Source: JAQIBY01 sp046546095
GTDB taxonomy: Bacteria; Bacteroidota; Bacteroidia; Bacteroidales; ML635J-15
Direction: 5' to 3'
Assembly (NCBI GenBank): GCA_046546095.1
Contig: JBKGYK010000031.1
Location: 1 to 34,170 of the forward strand
Length of the DNA: 34,170 bases
The notes below the pieces were generated by a model. That model saw only the letters and a program-made list of their open reading frames with translations, made no database searches and had not been told where the DNA came from. Every line of letters starts with the position of its first letter. Positions within the stretch are counted from its first letter, which is position 1. The position numbers were made by a program, and so were the translations under genes. This document shows positions 33,428 through 34,170 of this stretch, one piece after another.

Positions 33428-34170
33428 TTATCTTACGATAATTTTGCGGTTGAATTGTTTGTCACCGGCAGAAATTTGCAGATTATACAATCCTTCAGCC
33501 ATATCACTGATGTTGATGGTTTTGTTGATCTTGTCAACATCATCAAGTTTCAGTTCGCGAACTACCTGTCCGTGGCTTGAGATAACAGTCAGAATTACGT
33601 CCTGGCGCTCATTGAGTGTCATGTCAACAGTAAACTGACCATCATTCGGGTTAGGATAGATAGCAAGTGAAGTTGTGCTGAAATCATCAATACCCACATC
33701 ATGTCTGATAAAGACAGAGTCTTCAACAGAACAACCATCAGTGGTTACTGTGAGATCATACCAGCCTTCATCATCTACCTGCAGCATGGAAAGTGTTTCA
33801 CCACCGCCCCAGAGGTATTCAGGAGACAGACCGGCTGAATCGGGTGTGTAAACAACATCCGGCTGTATGGTATATGGGAATTCAGTAACGAAGATGGTGT
33901 CATTAACAGCATCCGGGAACTGAATTTCCTGACCAAAGTTTACAATGTAACCTTCAATGGTATCGTTGTCTGCATTAATATCAGTAGCATAGGTGATAGC
34001 AGCTGTCCAGGTATAGGTTCCAATAGCGGATAAATCAACCGTGCCTGTTGTTGTTCCTGACCAGGATTCGCCTGGTAACAAGTCGTCAGACAAGGTGATG
34101 TCTTCATCAATCATTGGGGTACCTTCACTGGTAACTGTGAAGTTTACAATTTCACCAGATGCGATTGTAG
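33428..34170 (-). CDS. T9SS cargo protein, C-terminal part only (runs off the right edge)
   Basis: The reading frame stays open to the right edge, so this is the last 247 or so residues of a longer protein; an internal ATG at 34114 is not the true start. Seen from the N-terminal side: a CARDB/Ig-like beta domain (GEIVNFTVTSEGTP through TYTWTAAITYATDINADNDTI), a second Ig-like unit rich in acidic residues (YLWGGGETLSMLQVDDEGWY), and a T9SS type A sorting domain from AIYPNPNDGQFTVDM to NRKIIVR. The protein should be secreted by T9SS and attached to the cell surface or released. The function of the missing part cannot be told. Confidence 0.85.
   Translation of the reverse strand, partial: TIASGEIVNFTVTSEGTPMIDEDITLSDDLLPGESWSGTTTGTVDLSAIGTYTWTAAITYATDINADNDTIEGYIVNFGQEIQFPDAVNDTIFVTEFPYTIQPDVVYTPDSAGLSPEYLWGGGETLSMLQVDDEGWYDLTVTTDGCSVEDSVFIRHDVGIDDFSTTSLAIYPNPNDGQFTVDMTLNERQDVILTVISSHGQVVRELKLDDVDKINKTINISDMAEGLYNLQISAGDKQFNRKIIVR

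Noticed and set aside
33362..33580. Plus-strand reading frame of 72 codons after mutS.
   Set aside because: It spans the bidirectional terminator and is antisense to the T9SS sorting domain.

Overview
This 34 kb window comes from a Bacteroidota chromosome, probably an environmental member of the Bacteroidales/Marinilabiliales type. The evidence is type IX secretion (T9SS) C-terminal sorting domains on three proteins, a GWxTD lipoprotein, a BT_3928-type DoxX/MauE membrane protein, a transketolase split into two genes, an ECF sigma factor with a Spy-like partner, and several upstream sites fitting the Bacteroidota promoter form TTTG-N19-TAnnTTTG. Most genes are ordinary core metabolism or cell-envelope genes. 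I see no tRNA, rRNA, transposase, integrase, phage gene or CRISPR array.

Layout. Left edge: elbB on the minus strand behind a near-ideal promoter (670-700). Then a plus-strand run: a PASTA membrane protein, an exported T9SS cargo protein overlapping it, and an RluD-type pseudouridine synthase. From 9430 down to 4682 lies a tightly packed minus-strand run: transketolase N-half, an exported von Willebrand factor A (VWA) protein, transketolase C-half, ECF sigma factor, a one-helix membrane protein (possible anti-sigma) and a Spy-like exported protein. Next, also minus, come a two-repeat lipoprotein with its own promoter and terminator, then folP, cdaA (cyclic-di-AMP synthase) and a YfcH-type epimerase in one transcriptional direction.

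At about 13.1 kb the direction switches. tmk stands alone. The next run is a BT_3928-like protein, tpiA, prmA, a 1505-residue exported protein I cannot assign, a GWxTD lipoprotein and rlmB, with overlaps or gaps of only a few bases. It is followed by a 1301-residue soluble hybrid histidine kinase and a small T9SS cargo protein. A saccharopine-dehydrogenase-like gene (minus), a DUF2147 protein and mutS follow. The last three codons of mutS lie inside a perfectly duplicated 107 bp unit that carries a 12 bp inverted repeat. A strong bidirectional hairpin separates mutS from a T9SS cargo gene that runs off the right edge.

The points most worth a second look are the exported VWA gene between the transketolase halves, the 1505-residue protein plus GWxTD pair (including a winged-helix-like stretch inside an exported protein), the exact 107 bp tandem duplication at the mutS end, and the extra acidic repeats in the BT_3928-like protein. 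I do not see a clear new defence or mobile system here.
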